Below are positions 21,069 through 28,909 of a stretch of 57,578 nt of DNA, one piece after another (within the stretch, counting starts at the first letter, position 1; each line of letters opens with the position of its first letter). The notes under the pieces are model-generated. The model did no database searches, was not told the origin of the DNA, and worked only from the letters and a program-made list of their open reading frames with translations. The DNA lies in the NCBI GenBank assembly GCA_945897075.1, contig CAMDEX010000006.1:1-57578 (forward strand). Reading direction: 5' to 3'. Origin of the DNA: Litorilinea aerophila. GTDB taxonomy: Bacteria > Chloroflexota > Anaerolineae > Caldilineales > Caldilineaceae. Both the position numbers and the translations under genes were made by a program.

Positions 21069-22262
21069 GTGAGTATCAACACCCAAGAAGTCATCCAAAA
21101 CGAACAAAATTATGTCCTCGGCGTCTATAGCCGCCCGCCTTTTGTGCTGGAACGGGGCGCAGGCAGCACAGTCTATGACAGCGAAGGCAAGGCTTATCTG
21201 GACTGTGTGGCGGGTATCGCCGTCAATGTGCTGGGCTACAGCGATGCGGGCGTCAACCAGGCCATCGCCGAGGCCGCCGAGAGCGGTCTGCTGCATGTGA
21301 GCAACCTCTACCACACGGAACCCCACGCCCGTCTGGCCAGACAACTCTGCGAGACCAGCTTTGCCGACAAAGTGCATTTCAGCCTGACCGGGGCCGACGC
21401 CAACGAAGGCGCCTTCAAATTTGCCCGTCGCTATGCCCGTGAGCAGGGCCATGAGGACAAGTACGAAATCCTCGCTTTCAGCAACGCCTTTCACGGACGG
21501 CTCTTCGGCTCGCTGGCTGCCACCCCGCGCGAGAAATACCAGCAGCCCTTCCAGCCGTTGATGCCCGGCGTGCGCTTTGCCGAATTCAACAATCTTGCCA
21601 GCGCCCAGGCCGCGATGAGCGACAAAGTATGCGCGATTATCGTCGAACCCATCCAGGGCGAGGGCGGCGTCTACCCGGCCTCGCAGGAATTTTTGCAGGG
21701 ATTGCGCGCTCTGGCCGACCAGAACGACGCCCTGCTCATCTTCGACGAAGTGCAGTGCGGGCTGGGGCGGGCCGGCACGCTCTGGGCGCACCAGGGCTAC
21801 GGCGTGGAGCCGGACATCTTGACCGTTGCCAAACCTCTGGCCGCCGGTCTGCCCATCGGCGCGATTTTGATGCGCCAGAAGGTGGCCGATGCTATGCACA
21901 AAGGCGACCACGCCAGCACCTTTGCCGGCAACCCCTTCACCACCCACGTGGCGAATTACGTCGTCAAGCGCGTCTCCCAGCCCGAATTCCTGGCCGACGT
22001 GCGCGAAAAGGGCGAGTATTTGATGGAACTGCTCGCCGAACTCAACAGCCCGCACGTCAAGGAGATTCGCGGCAAAGGGTTGATCGTCGGCGTGGAACTG
22101 GACATCGAAGCGGGGCCGATTGTCAACAAAGGCTACGAGCGGGGCATTCTGCTGGTCAGCGCCGGGCCAAACGTCGTGCGCTTCGTGCCGCCGCTGACGA
22201 TTACGAAGGAAGAACTGGCGAGCGCAGCCGGTATCCTCGGTGACATTTTGCGGGAAATGTAA
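21069..22262 (+). CDS. argD: Acetylornithine aminotransferase
   Basis: 397 residues from GTG 21069 with AGGAGAG 6 bases upstream. Class III PLP aminotransferase. Visible are the N-terminal G-x-G-S-x-V-Y-D-S-E-G-K-x-Y-L-D, the phosphate-binding S-L-T-G-A-D-A-N-E, the F-H-G-R segment, E-P-I-Q-G-E-G-G, D-E-V-Q-C-G-L-G-R and the PLP lysine in T-V-A-K-P-L-A-A-G-L-P-I-G. It converts N-acetylglutamate semialdehyde to N-acetylornithine, following ArgC and ArgB encoded just upstream. Confidence 0.95.
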   Translation: MSINTQEVIQNEQNYVLGVYSRPPFVLERGAGSTVYDSEGKAYLDCVAGIAVNVLGYSDAGVNQAIAEAAESGLLHVSNLYHTEPHARLARQLCETSFADKVHFSLTGADANEGAFKFARRYAREQGHEDKYEILAFSNAFHGRLFGSLAATPREKYQQPFQPLMPGVRFAEFNNLASAQAAMSDKVCAIIVEPIQGEGGVYPASQEFLQGLRALADQNDALLIFDEVQCGLGRAGTLWAHQGYGVEPDILTVAKPLAAGLPIGAILMRQKVADAMHKGDHASTFAGNPFTTHVANYVVKRVSQPEFLADVREKGEYLMELLAELNSPHVKEIRGKGLIVGVELDIEAGPIVNKGYERGILLVSAGPNVVRFVPPLTITKEELASAAGILGDILREM

Positions 22263-22280
22263 CACTCGTGCAGGTTTTCC

Positions 22281-22361
22281 AACCACGAAGACACAAAGGC
22301 ACAAAGAAAAAAAGATGTGAACTCTGCTTTTTCTTCTTCGTGTCTTTGTGTCTTCGTGGTT
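22281..22361. repeat. CACAAAGACAC inverted repeat array, copy 3
   Basis: Arms AACCACGAAGACACAAAGGC... and ...CTTCGTGTCTTTGTGTCTTCGTGGTT lie between argD (18 bases after its stop) and the GNAT gene. Same family as 15489-15559 and 17015-17090. Confidence 0.88.
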
Positions 22362-22388
22362 GTTCAGACTTTAGGAGAGAAAACGACA

Positions 22389-22991
22389 ATGGCTGTCGCG
22401 ATTCGTCAGGCCCAACCGGAGGATATTACCGAGTTGGTGGAGTTGATCAATGGCTTTGCCGCGCGCAATCTGATGTTGCCGCGCACACCGGAAGCGGTGC
22501 TGAAGACCCTGCCCGACTGGCTGGTGGCGGTGGAGCGGGACACGGGCGGCGGCGAAACGCTGCTGGGCTGTGGCGCGCTGGTGGCGCTAACCCCGGAACT
22601 GGCCGAAGTGCGCTCGCTGGCCGTCCACGAGCGAGGGCAGGGCAAAGGCGTGGGCAGTATCGTCGTGGAGCATCTGGTGGCGCTGGCCAAAGCCAGAGAG
22701 TTCAGCCAGGTCTGCGCGCTCACCCTGCGCGAGGAGTTCTTCCAGCGTCTCGGCTTTGAAATCGTTGATCGCTGGAGCATCAGCCCGAAAGTTTGGCAGG
22801 AGTGCATCTACTGTCCCAAATTTCACCGCTGCGACGAAGTGGCGGTGATGAAATACTTGACAGTTCGCCGCCCGGAAGAGAGCAGCGGGGGCAAACCCGT
22901 AGCGGCCAATCCCCTGCTCAAATGGCAGGCCTGGCAGCCGCTGAAGTTGGCATACTCCTACAAGCCGATCCATTTGGATGGCGAATCGTAA
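22389..22991 (+). CDS. argA: GNAT N-acetyltransferase, probable N-acetylglutamate synthase
   Basis: 200 residues from ATG 22389 (AGGAGAG upstream). Single GNAT domain: I-R-x-A-Q-P-E-D start, the acetyl-CoA loop E-R-G-Q-G-K-G-V-G (near 87), and F-F-Q-R-L-G-F with a C-x-x-C-x-x-F-x-x-C tail (ECIYCPKFHRC). The tail and length match the short ArgA type found in many bacteria outside enterobacteria. It would make N-acetylglutamate at the head of the pathway. It lies directly between argD and carA, which supports this use; biochemical identity is inferred. Confidence 0.82.
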   Translation: MAVAIRQAQPEDITELVELINGFAARNLMLPRTPEAVLKTLPDWLVAVERDTGGGETLLGCGALVALTPELAEVRSLAVHERGQGKGVGSIVVEHLVALAKAREFSQVCALTLREEFFQRLGFEIVDRWSISPKVWQECIYCPKFHRCDEVAVMKYLTVRRPEESSGGKPVAANPLLKWQAWQPLKLAYSYKPIHLDGES

Positions 22992-22993
22992 AC

Positions 22994-23291
22994 AGTGAGC
23001 AGTAATCAGTAATCAGTTCTTCATGCACGGTTGAGCGCTACGGGGGGATGAAAATTTTGTATACACGGATCGAAAGGAACACAGATTTTTCGGCTGATCC
23101 GTGTATACAAGCTATTTTTCAGGGCGGTAGGCGGCGCATGATACATTAAATTGCGCCCTGAAAAAAGGACACGGATTGACACAGATTTACACGGATAAAA
23201 ATCTGCGAAATCTGTGGTTTCTGCGAAATCTGCGTTCCGCTTTTCATCCCTCTGCTGCATGACAAACTGATTACTGATAACTGCTCACTCC
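22994..23291. repeat. Nested inverted repeats filling the argA-carA gap
   Basis: Outer arms (about 22994-23027 and 23258-23291; AGTGAGCAGT..ATCAGTAATCAG) enclose further pairs. A perfect 15-base pair lies at 23057-23071/23096-23110 (TTGTATACACGGATC). A perfect 12-base pair lies at 23115-23126/23154-23165 (TTTTTCAGGGCG). Tandem AAATCTGCG units follow at 23190-23240. It looks like one repeat inserted into another. No gene is present in this 320-base gap. Confidence 0.85.
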
Positions 23292-23311
23292 CAGCGCAGG
23301 GAGAGTTTTTC

Positions 23312-24481
23312 TTGAACGCAATTCTCGCATTGGCCAATGGCCGCGTTTTTTACGGGACAGCCTTTGGCGCGGCCACAACTGTCGTGGGCGAAGTCGTCTT
23401 CAACACCAGTCTGACTGGCTACCAGGAGGTGATCACCGACCCCTCCTACCGGGGGCAGATGGTCTGTATGACTGTGGCCCACGTGGGCAACACCGGCATC
23501 AACCGCGAGGATGTGGAGAGCGACCGCGCCCAGATCACCGCGCTGGTCGTGCGCGAGATCAGCCCGGTCGTCTCCAACTGGCGCGCCAACGAAACTCTGG
23601 GCAGCTATCTGACCCGCCACGCCATCCCCGGCATCAGCGAACTGGACACCCGCGCCCTTACCCGTCTGCTGCGCGACGAAGGCGTTCTGCACGGCGCGCT
23701 CTGCACCGACGGCAGCCAGAGCGCTGACGAACTGATCGCACTGGCCCGTTCCTGGGAAGGGCTGGACGGGCGCGATCTGGTCAAAGAGGTCACCTGCCGG
23801 GAGAGCTACGCCTGGAGCGACGGCACAAAAGTGGAGTGGACACCCGTCGCCTCCGGCCCCGACACACGCAGCCAGGCCACGGCCACCGCGGCCCAGCGCC
23901 ATTTTCCCCTCGTCGTCGCCTACGATTTTGGCATTAAGCAGAACATTTTGCGTAGGCTCACCAGCCACAATCTGCGCGTCGTCGTTGTGCCCGCCGACAC
24001 GCCTGCCGCGGAGGTGTTGGCGATGCAGCCCGACGGCATCTTCCTCAGCAACGGGCCGGGCGACCCCGCGGGTCTGCCCTACGCCTCGCAAGCCGTGGCC
24101 CACCTGCTGGGCGCAGGCATCCCCACCTTTGGCATCTGCCTGGGCCACCAGATCATCGGGCGGGCGCTGGGTGGGGAGACCTACAAACTCAAATTCGGCC
24201 ATCACGGCAGCAACCAGCCCGTCTCCGATGTGGACAGCGCCAATGTGCAGATTACGGCGCAGAACCACAACTACGCCGTAGACGACGCCACCCTGCCCGT
24301 CAATGTGGAGATCACCCATCGCAACCTCAACGACGGCACAGTAGAAGGGATGCGTCTGACCGACCGCCCCGTTTTTTGTGTGCAATACCACCCCGAAGCC
24401 AGCCCTGGCCCCCACGACGCCGACCTGCTCTTTGCCAAATTTGCGCAAATGATACATAAGAACGTGGTGCGTGGTGCGTGA
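23312..24481 (+). CDS. carA: Carbamoyl-phosphate synthase small subunit
   Basis: 389 residues from TTG 23312 with CAGGGAGAG 6 bases upstream. The N-terminal CPSase domain ([11 protein letters not shown] near 30) is followed by a class I glutaminase with the nucleophile in [19 protein letters not shown] near the end and S-N-G-P-G-D-P before it. It supplies ammonia to CarB for carbamoyl phosphate used in arginine and pyrimidine synthesis. carB is not in this window. The last codons (NVVRGA, then stop) are formed by GTGGTGCGTG repeat units also seen at 1111-1162. Confidence 0.95.
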   Translation: MNAILALANGRVFYGTAFGAATTVVGEVVFNTSLTGYQEVITDPSYRGQMVCMTVAHVGNTGINREDVESDRAQITALVVREISPVVSNWRANETLGSYLTRHAIPGISELDTRALTRLLRDEGVLHGALCTDGSQSADELIALARSWEGLDGRDLVKEVTCRESYAWSDGTKVEWTPVASGPDTRSQATATAAQRHFPLVVAYDFGIKQNILRRLTSHNLRVVVVPADTPAAEVLAMQPDGIFLSNGPGDPAGLPYASQAVAHLLGAGIPTFGICLGHQIIGRALGGETYKLKFGHHGSNQPVSDVDSANVQITAQNHNYAVDDATLPVNVEITHRNLNDGTVEGMRLTDRPVFCVQYHPEASPGPHDADLLFAKFAQMIHKNVVRGA

Positions 24482-24733
24482 AATTGTGGATAAATGTGGG
24501 GATAAGTAACGTTGTATGTGGATAAAATTTTGCATAATAAAGATGATGATGGGATGATGTGATATTAGTGTGTTTCATTCTACGGGATAAATTATGTATT
24601 TTATGTCAAAAAAGTGACACAACTTTGCATTATTTGTGCAAATATAGAGGAGTTTACACGATGATTGTGTGAATAAGATTTGCATATTGCGTCAATAACA
24701 TGTCTAAAATTTGTGATATTATGGAAAAGTATC
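24482..24733. other. AT-rich island with three DnaA boxes (possible replication-origin element)
   Basis: A strikingly AT-rich stretch in a GC-rich region. On the minus strand it holds three exact matches to the DnaA box TTATNCACA: 24485-24493 and 24517-24525 (TTATCCACA) and 24668-24676 (TTATTCACA), all in the same orientation, plus a near box around 24495-24505. Between the second and third is about 140 bases of very AT-rich sequence that could unwind. An extended -10 TGTGATATTAT (24713-24722) leads into the GNAT gene. It could be oriC, a DnaA-controlled promoter or a DnaA titration site. Confidence 0.5.
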
Positions 24734-25504
24734 GTGCTACCTCCCACAATTCGTACAATTGAAGAAGCCTCGCTCAATGCATGGCCGGCCCGCCAGCAGT
24801 TGGTGGACGACGGCTGGCTGATCCGCTGCAATGACGGCTATACGCGGCGGGCCAATTCGGTCAATCCTCTCTATGCCTCCGCCAGCGGTGAATTGGAATT
24901 GTTGAAGCGCGTGGAGAAGTGGGAACGCTTCTACCGGGAACGCGGCCGTCCGGCCATCTTCAAAATCACGCCGCTGGCGCAGCCGACGCACCTGGACACT
25001 TTCCTGACTGAACGGGGCTACCGCTACGAAGCCCCGACGGGCGTGCGCCTGCGTAGTCTGGCCGAACCGCTGACCCCGCCCGACACCCTTCCCGACGGCC
25101 ACGCGCTCGTCGAATCTGCCCTCTCCGACGCCTGGCTGGGCAGCTACACTACTTTCAGCGCCACCCCGCCAGAGACGCTCCCCCCTATGCGCGCCATTCT
25201 GGAAAACATCGCCCCCGCCTGCTGCTATGTGACCCAATCGGTGGGCGGCGTACCGGTTGCCTGCGGTCTGGGCGTGCTGGAAGGCGCGCTCTTTGGCCTC
25301 TACGATATTGTGACCAGCCCCACCCAGCGCGGCAAAGGCTACGGCGTCCATCTGCTCCACACGCTGCTGGCCTGGGCACGGGCGCAGGGCGCATCCCACG
25401 CCTATTTGGCCGTGATGGACGACAACGCCCCGGCCCGGCGTTTGTATGACAAGTGGGGGTTTGTGGAGGTGTACAAGTATTGGTATCGGGTGCGGGATTG
25501 GTAG
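24734..25504 (+). CDS. GNAT family N-acetyltransferase
   Basis: 256 residues from GTG 24734, just after a TATTAT -10 box, so translation may be nearly leaderless; a longer reading from 24680 lies over that box. The N-terminal half (residues 1-120) is an unassigned GNAT-like lobe. The C-terminal half is a standard GNAT domain: Y-D-I-V-T strand, acetyl-CoA loop T-Q-R-G-K-G-Y-G (near 196), and A-R-R-L-Y-D-K-W-G-F-V-E-V-Y-K-Y-W-Y-R at the end. The double-lobed layout with N-A-W-P-A...R-R-A-N-S-V at the start resembles acetyltransferases sometimes labelled as MSMEG-type tandem GNATs. Substrate unknown. Confidence 0.82.
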   Translation: MLPPTIRTIEEASLNAWPARQQLVDDGWLIRCNDGYTRRANSVNPLYASASGELELLKRVEKWERFYRERGRPAIFKITPLAQPTHLDTFLTERGYRYEAPTGVRLRSLAEPLTPPDTLPDGHALVESALSDAWLGSYTTFSATPPETLPPMRAILENIAPACCYVTQSVGGVPVACGLGVLEGALFGLYDIVTSPTQRGKGYGVHLLHTLLAWARAQGASHAYLAVMDDNAPARRLYDKWGFVEVYKYWYRVRDW

Positions 25505-25838
25505 CACATCGGACTAGCGCCGGTTGAGTAGGCTGGTGCTTTTTCCAGCCGTATCGAAACCAAGCGGGTAGACTCGAAACGGTCCGTAGACCCGTTCGCT
25601 TGGTTTCGATACGCCTCGAAGACTCGGCTACTCAACCAGCGCTCACTGATCCCCACCTGTACCGGCGAAGATTGGCTTTGGAGGCCGAGGTTTTTGCAAT
25701 ATAGCACTGTCGAAATAATTACGAAAATTGAAATATACCCCTCGCGCGCCCCTTGCCGACCCGTCTGCCCTGTGCTATTCTGACGGCAGCGCGGACGAGA
25801 CCCCGCCGATTCGCCCGTGTCCAGCCAGGAAGCCGCCT
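25505..25838. repeat. Gene-free region: dispersed hairpin element and promoter for the STAND gene
   Basis: 25511-25655 is a large interrupted palindrome. Outer arms are GCGCCGGTTGAGTAG... and ...CTACTCAACCAGCGC; inner arms are CGTATCGAAACCAAGCG... and ...CGCTTGGTTTCGATACG. Its first 34 bases (25511-25544) recur inverted at 28824-28857 with one mismatch, so they flank the STAND gene. Downstream is AT-rich sequence and the promoter at 25753-25781. A TTG at 25728 opens the frame early but lies upstream of that promoter. Confidence 0.85.
25753..25781 (+). promoter_or_regulatory. Promoter of the NACHT-FGE gene
   Basis: -35 TTGCCG (25753-25758), 17-base spacer, -10 TATTCT (25776-25781). The predicted start near 25788 is 50 bases before the GTG start and supports that start over the upstream TTG. 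Confidence 0.55.
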
Positions 25839-28622
25839 GTGACGACCCCACCCGAAGCCAGCCCCCAACCCCAAAACGTACACGCCGGCACATTTGTGGG
25901 CGGAGACGTGCGTGCCCGCAACTTCATCGGCAGAGACCAGTACAACATCGAATTCCACTTTTCCGGCGCACAGTTGCAGGGTAGTCTTGACCAACTGCTG
26001 CCTTTGCTGCGCCGGGCCGACGTGACAATGGCCGACGGCGTGGTGAGCAGCCGCAACGACAGCCTTGCCATCGGCAGCGCCCAGGCCGACGCGCTGGTTG
26101 CATACATCGCCGCCCAACCCCTGGCCGACGTCCAGGCGCGGGAAGAAGCCTATCTGGTGCGCCTCTGTCTGGACGCGGGGCTGCGCCGCATCTACAGCCG
26201 CTATGTCCCTCTCTCCGGCGGCTACCGGCCCTTGCGCGAACTCTCGCCCACCTACAGCCGCATTCTGGTGCGCGGCGATGGCCCCCAGCGCACGATCGAG
26301 CGGGTGCGTCTGGACGACATCCGCCAGGCGCTGGACGAACACCCGGCCTTTATTTTGTTGGCCCAGCCCGGCGCGGGCAAGACGACTGTCCTACAACGGC
26401 TGGCGTTGGAGATAGCCCTGGCACGGCTGCAAGAGGGCGGTGAGAGTCGGCTGCCCCTCTTTGTGCGTTTCGCCAGCCAGAAACCCGACGAAGCGCCCCT
26501 CGACTTTCTGGCCCGCGTATGGCAGGAGGAAGCGCCGGGGCTGCACACCGACGCCAAAGGCGAAATCGCCATCGCCCTGCGTCAGGGCCGTCTCTGCCTG
26601 CTCTGCGACGCGCTCAACGAAGCGAGACGGGAGAACTATCAGCAGCGCATGCAGGAGTGGGCCGACTTTGCCCGCCGTCTGCCCACAGGCAACCGGCTGA
26701 TCTTCACCTGTCGCAGCCAGGATTACAGCGGCGGGCTGGCCGTGCAGCAGGTGGAGGTGGACCCACTTTCCCCAGAACAGATTCAAGAATTTGCCCGCCT
26801 CTATCTGGGCCAAGAGAAGGGCGCTGCCCTCTGGCGTGAGCTTAAGAGCGCCCATACAGACCTGCTGGAACTGGCGGCCATCCCCTACTACCTGCTCCTG
26901 ATGACCGAAGCCTACGCCGCCGCCGGCGCGCTGCCCAAGCACCGGGCAGCCCTCTTTGCCGACTTTGTCCAGCGGCTCTTCCAACGCGAAATGGAGAAGC
27001 ACCACGCCGATTGGATAGACGCCACGGCCCAACACCTGGCCCTGAGCCGTCTGGCCTTTGCTATGCAGGAGTTGGGCACAGGCACCCAAGTGGAGATCGC
27101 CTGGGCGCTGGCCGCCATCCCCCCCAGCGTGCGTGTCGAGTGGCAAACCGTGGCGACAGCGCCGGAAACCATCCTGCGCCTGGGCACCGCGGCCAATCTG
27201 CTGGCCTTGCCCGATGGGGGTTCGCTGCGCTTCATCCACCACCTGTTGCAAGAGTATTTTGCCGCGGAGGAGATGCTGCGGCGCAAGGCGACCGGCACAG
27301 ATTTAAGCGCGCTGTGGAAAGTGCCCAGCCGCGTGGAGGAGATGCCCGCAGCCGAGCGCGGGCAGTGGGATCCATTGCCGGAGCCGCCCACCAGCGGTTG
27401 GGAACAGACGACGATTTTGGCGTCCGGTCTCTACCCGGCCCTGATTGACGCGGTGCAACCGGTGAACCCGGCATTGGCGGCCCGCTGCCTGCTCGAATTG
27501 GGCGACGACGGCGATGCAGCCCAAAAGGAGCGCAGCCAGAAAGCATTGCTGGAACGGCTGGGCAACGTCGCCATCCACCTGCGCAGCCGTATGGAAGCGG
27601 GTCTGCTCCTGGGCCGTCTGGGAGACCCCCGCTTTGCCGTGGAGACGGTCAACGGCGTGAAAGTCATCCTGCCGCCGACGGTGGAGATTGCCGGGGGCAG
27701 GGCAGAGATTGGCAGCGACGCCAGAGACGCAGAAGCCGACGACAACGAACGCCCGCGCCACAGCGTAGAACTGGCCGCCTACGCCATTGGACGCTACCCC
27801 GTGACCAACGCCGAGTATGCCTGCTTTATGCAGGCCGGTGGCTACGAGGAAGAACGCTATTGGAGCGCTGGAGGCAAGCACTGGTTGAAAGGGGAACCAG
27901 TGCCCGGCGAGGACGACCCGGCGGATTACTGGATACGCACGTGGCGGCGCTTCAAAGATGATCCAGCGGAGATTGGCCGGTGGGTTCAGCGGGGCTGGAT
28001 GACTGAGAGAGACGCAGACAACACGTGGCGCATCCTAATCACCTGGACAGAGGAGCAGATAGTAGCCCAGGTACGTGAATGGTATCCCCAGGGCGTGGCC
28101 GTGCGCGAACCTCGTTTTTGGACAGACAGCGCCTTCAACAATCCGTCGCAGCCGGTGGTGGGCGTTTGCTGGTACGAGGCCGTGGCCTACGCCAACTGGC
28201 TGGCTGAAGTGACCGGCCAACCCTACCGGCTGCCCAGCGAAGCCGAATGGGAGTGGGCGGCGCGGCGCGGCGGGCGCATCTTCCCCTGGGGCGAAGGCTG
28301 GGACGAGACAAAACTCAACTCCCTGGAAGGCCGGGTCATGCGCACGACGCCGGTGGGGGCGTACCCGCTAGGGGCCACGCCCGACAGCATCCACGACCTG
28401 GCGGGCAACGTCTGGGAGTGGACGGCCAGCCGCTACGCAGCCTATCCTTACAAGCCCGACGCCGACCTGGAAAATCTGGACGCTGTCGGTTCACGTATTG
28501 CCCGCGGCGGCGGATGGTCAGCTAACCGCAAGATGGTGCGCTGCGCCTACCGTGGCTGGGGCAACGCCGGGGACTGGGGCTACGACAGGGGGTATCGCCT
28601 CGCCAGGGCCTGCTCTCGTTAG
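25839..28622 (+). CDS. STAND protein: NACHT NTPase fused to a formylglycine-generating-enzyme-like (C-lectin fold) domain
   Basis: 927 residues from GTG 25839 (AGGAAG 6 bases upstream). Residues 20-37 hold the short G-G-D-V...I-G-R-D-x-Y element often seen at the front of bacterial STAND proteins. The NACHT domain has Walker A Q-P-G-A-G-K-T-T (about 174), Walker B L-L-C-D-A-L-N-E (about 253), and a T-C-R-S-Q-D sensor. A helical region spans 400-600. The FGE-sulfatase domain runs from about 608 to the end (G-R-Y-P-V-T-N-A-E-Y, L-P-S-E-A-E-W-E-W-A, G-N-V-W-E-W). The extreme C-terminus (R-G-G-G-W ... R-G-Y-R-L-A-R) is where retroelement-diversified variants vary. Fusions of this kind are predicted immune or conflict sensors. 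Catalytic FGE activity is unlikely; the domain probably binds ligand. Confidence 0.88.
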   Translation: MTTPPEASPQPQNVHAGTFVGGDVRARNFIGRDQYNIEFHFSGAQLQGSLDQLLPLLRRADVTMADGVVSSRNDSLAIGSAQADALVAYIAAQPLADVQAREEAYLVRLCLDAGLRRIYSRYVPLSGGYRPLRELSPTYSRILVRGDGPQRTIERVRLDDIRQALDEHPAFILLAQPGAGKTTVLQRLALEIALARLQEGGESRLPLFVRFASQKPDEAPLDFLARVWQEEAPGLHTDAKGEIAIALRQGRLCLLCDALNEARRENYQQRMQEWADFARRLPTGNRLIFTCRSQDYSGGLAVQQVEVDPLSPEQIQEFARLYLGQEKGAALWRELKSAHTDLLELAAIPYYLLLMTEAYAAAGALPKHRAALFADFVQRLFQREMEKHHADWIDATAQHLALSRLAFAMQELGTGTQVEIAWALAAIPPSVRVEWQTVATAPETILRLGTAANLLALPDGGSLRFIHHLLQEYFAAEEMLRRKATGTDLSALWKVPSRVEEMPAAERGQWDPLPEPPTSGWEQTTILASGLYPALIDAVQPVNPALAARCLLELGDDGDAAQKERSQKALLERLGNVAIHLRSRMEAGLLLGRLGDPRFAVETVNGVKVILPPTVEIAGGRAEIGSDARDAEADDNERPRHSVELAAYAIGRYPVTNAEYACFMQAGGYEEERYWSAGGKHWLKGEPVPGEDDPADYWIRTWRRFKDDPAEIGRWVQRGWMTERDADNTWRILITWTEEQIVAQVREWYPQGVAVREPRFWTDSAFNNPSQPVVGVCWYEAVAYANWLAEVTGQPYRLPSEAEWEWAARRGGRIFPWGEGWDETKLNSLEGRVMRTTPVGAYPLGATPDSIHDLAGNVWEWTASRYAAYPYKPDADLENLDAVGSRIARGGGWSANRKMVRCAYRGWGNAGDWGYDRGYRLARACSR
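28498..28622 (+). other. Candidate DGR-type variable region at the end of the FGE domain
   Basis: About 40 codons. Codons at positions that are Asn in typical template-derived C-terminal FGE repeats are here N-N-C types (ggc, ggc, aac, gac, ggc, tac, gac). Two positions that are often Arg AGG read TGG (Trp). This is the pattern expected from adenine-specific mutagenesis of an AAC/AGG-rich template. Invariant R-G-G-x-W and R-G-Y-R anchors are kept. No template repeat or reverse transcriptase was found in this window, so the source would have to act in trans. Confidence 0.35.
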
Positions 28623-28705
28623 GCAGTTGTCCCCTGTCCGCTGTCTTCTGTCCGCTGGGTATCGGGTCGTGGTTTACCCGTGAGATGGCTTACGTCTGTT
28701 CGTTA

Positions 28706-28733
28706 CGGCCCGTCAGGGCCGCCGATTTTTTTT
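28706..28733 (+). terminator. Terminator after the STAND gene
   Basis: CGGCCC, loop GTCA, GGGCCG, then CCGA and a run of eight T. It lies 84 bases after the stop codon. Confidence 0.65.
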
Positions 28734-28742
28734 GCGGTTGCC

Positions 28743-28857
28743 ACCTTCCGGGAAGCGGCCACAAAATGATGGGCACTGGGAAGCTGTCCTGGCCGCTTCC
28801 CGGAAGGTTGTCGAGCGAGCTGTAAAAAGCCCCAGCCTACTCAACCGGCGCTAGTCC
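28743..28857. repeat. Hairpin plus inverted copy of the 34-base repeat on the right of the STAND gene
   Basis: 28743-28761 and 28790-28808 form a perfect 19-base stem (ACCTTCCGGGAAGC...). 28824-28857 is the reverse complement, 33 of 34 bases, of 25511-25544. The STAND gene with its promoter and terminator thus lies in a 3.35-kb segment bounded by inverted repeats. Confidence 0.85.
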
Positions 28858-28876
28858 TTTCCTCCTTTCCACAATT

Positions 28877-28895
28877 GTGCGGTTGCAAACCGCAC
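28877..28895 (+). promoter_or_regulatory. Hairpin beside the homoserine dehydrogenase ribosome-binding site
   Basis: GTGCGGTT, loop GCA, AACCGCAC: a perfect 8-base stem ending 4 bases before the CAGGAG site (28899-28904). It may be just another dispersed palindrome, but its position could affect translation initiation. Confidence 0.5.
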
Positions 28896-28909
28896 CTACA
28901 GGAGTTTTG

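Noticed and set aside
25839..28622. Functional sulfatase-activating enzyme
   Set aside because: The FGE-like domain is fused to a NACHT ATPase and the C-terminal core is of the ligand-binding type; no sulfatase is nearby.
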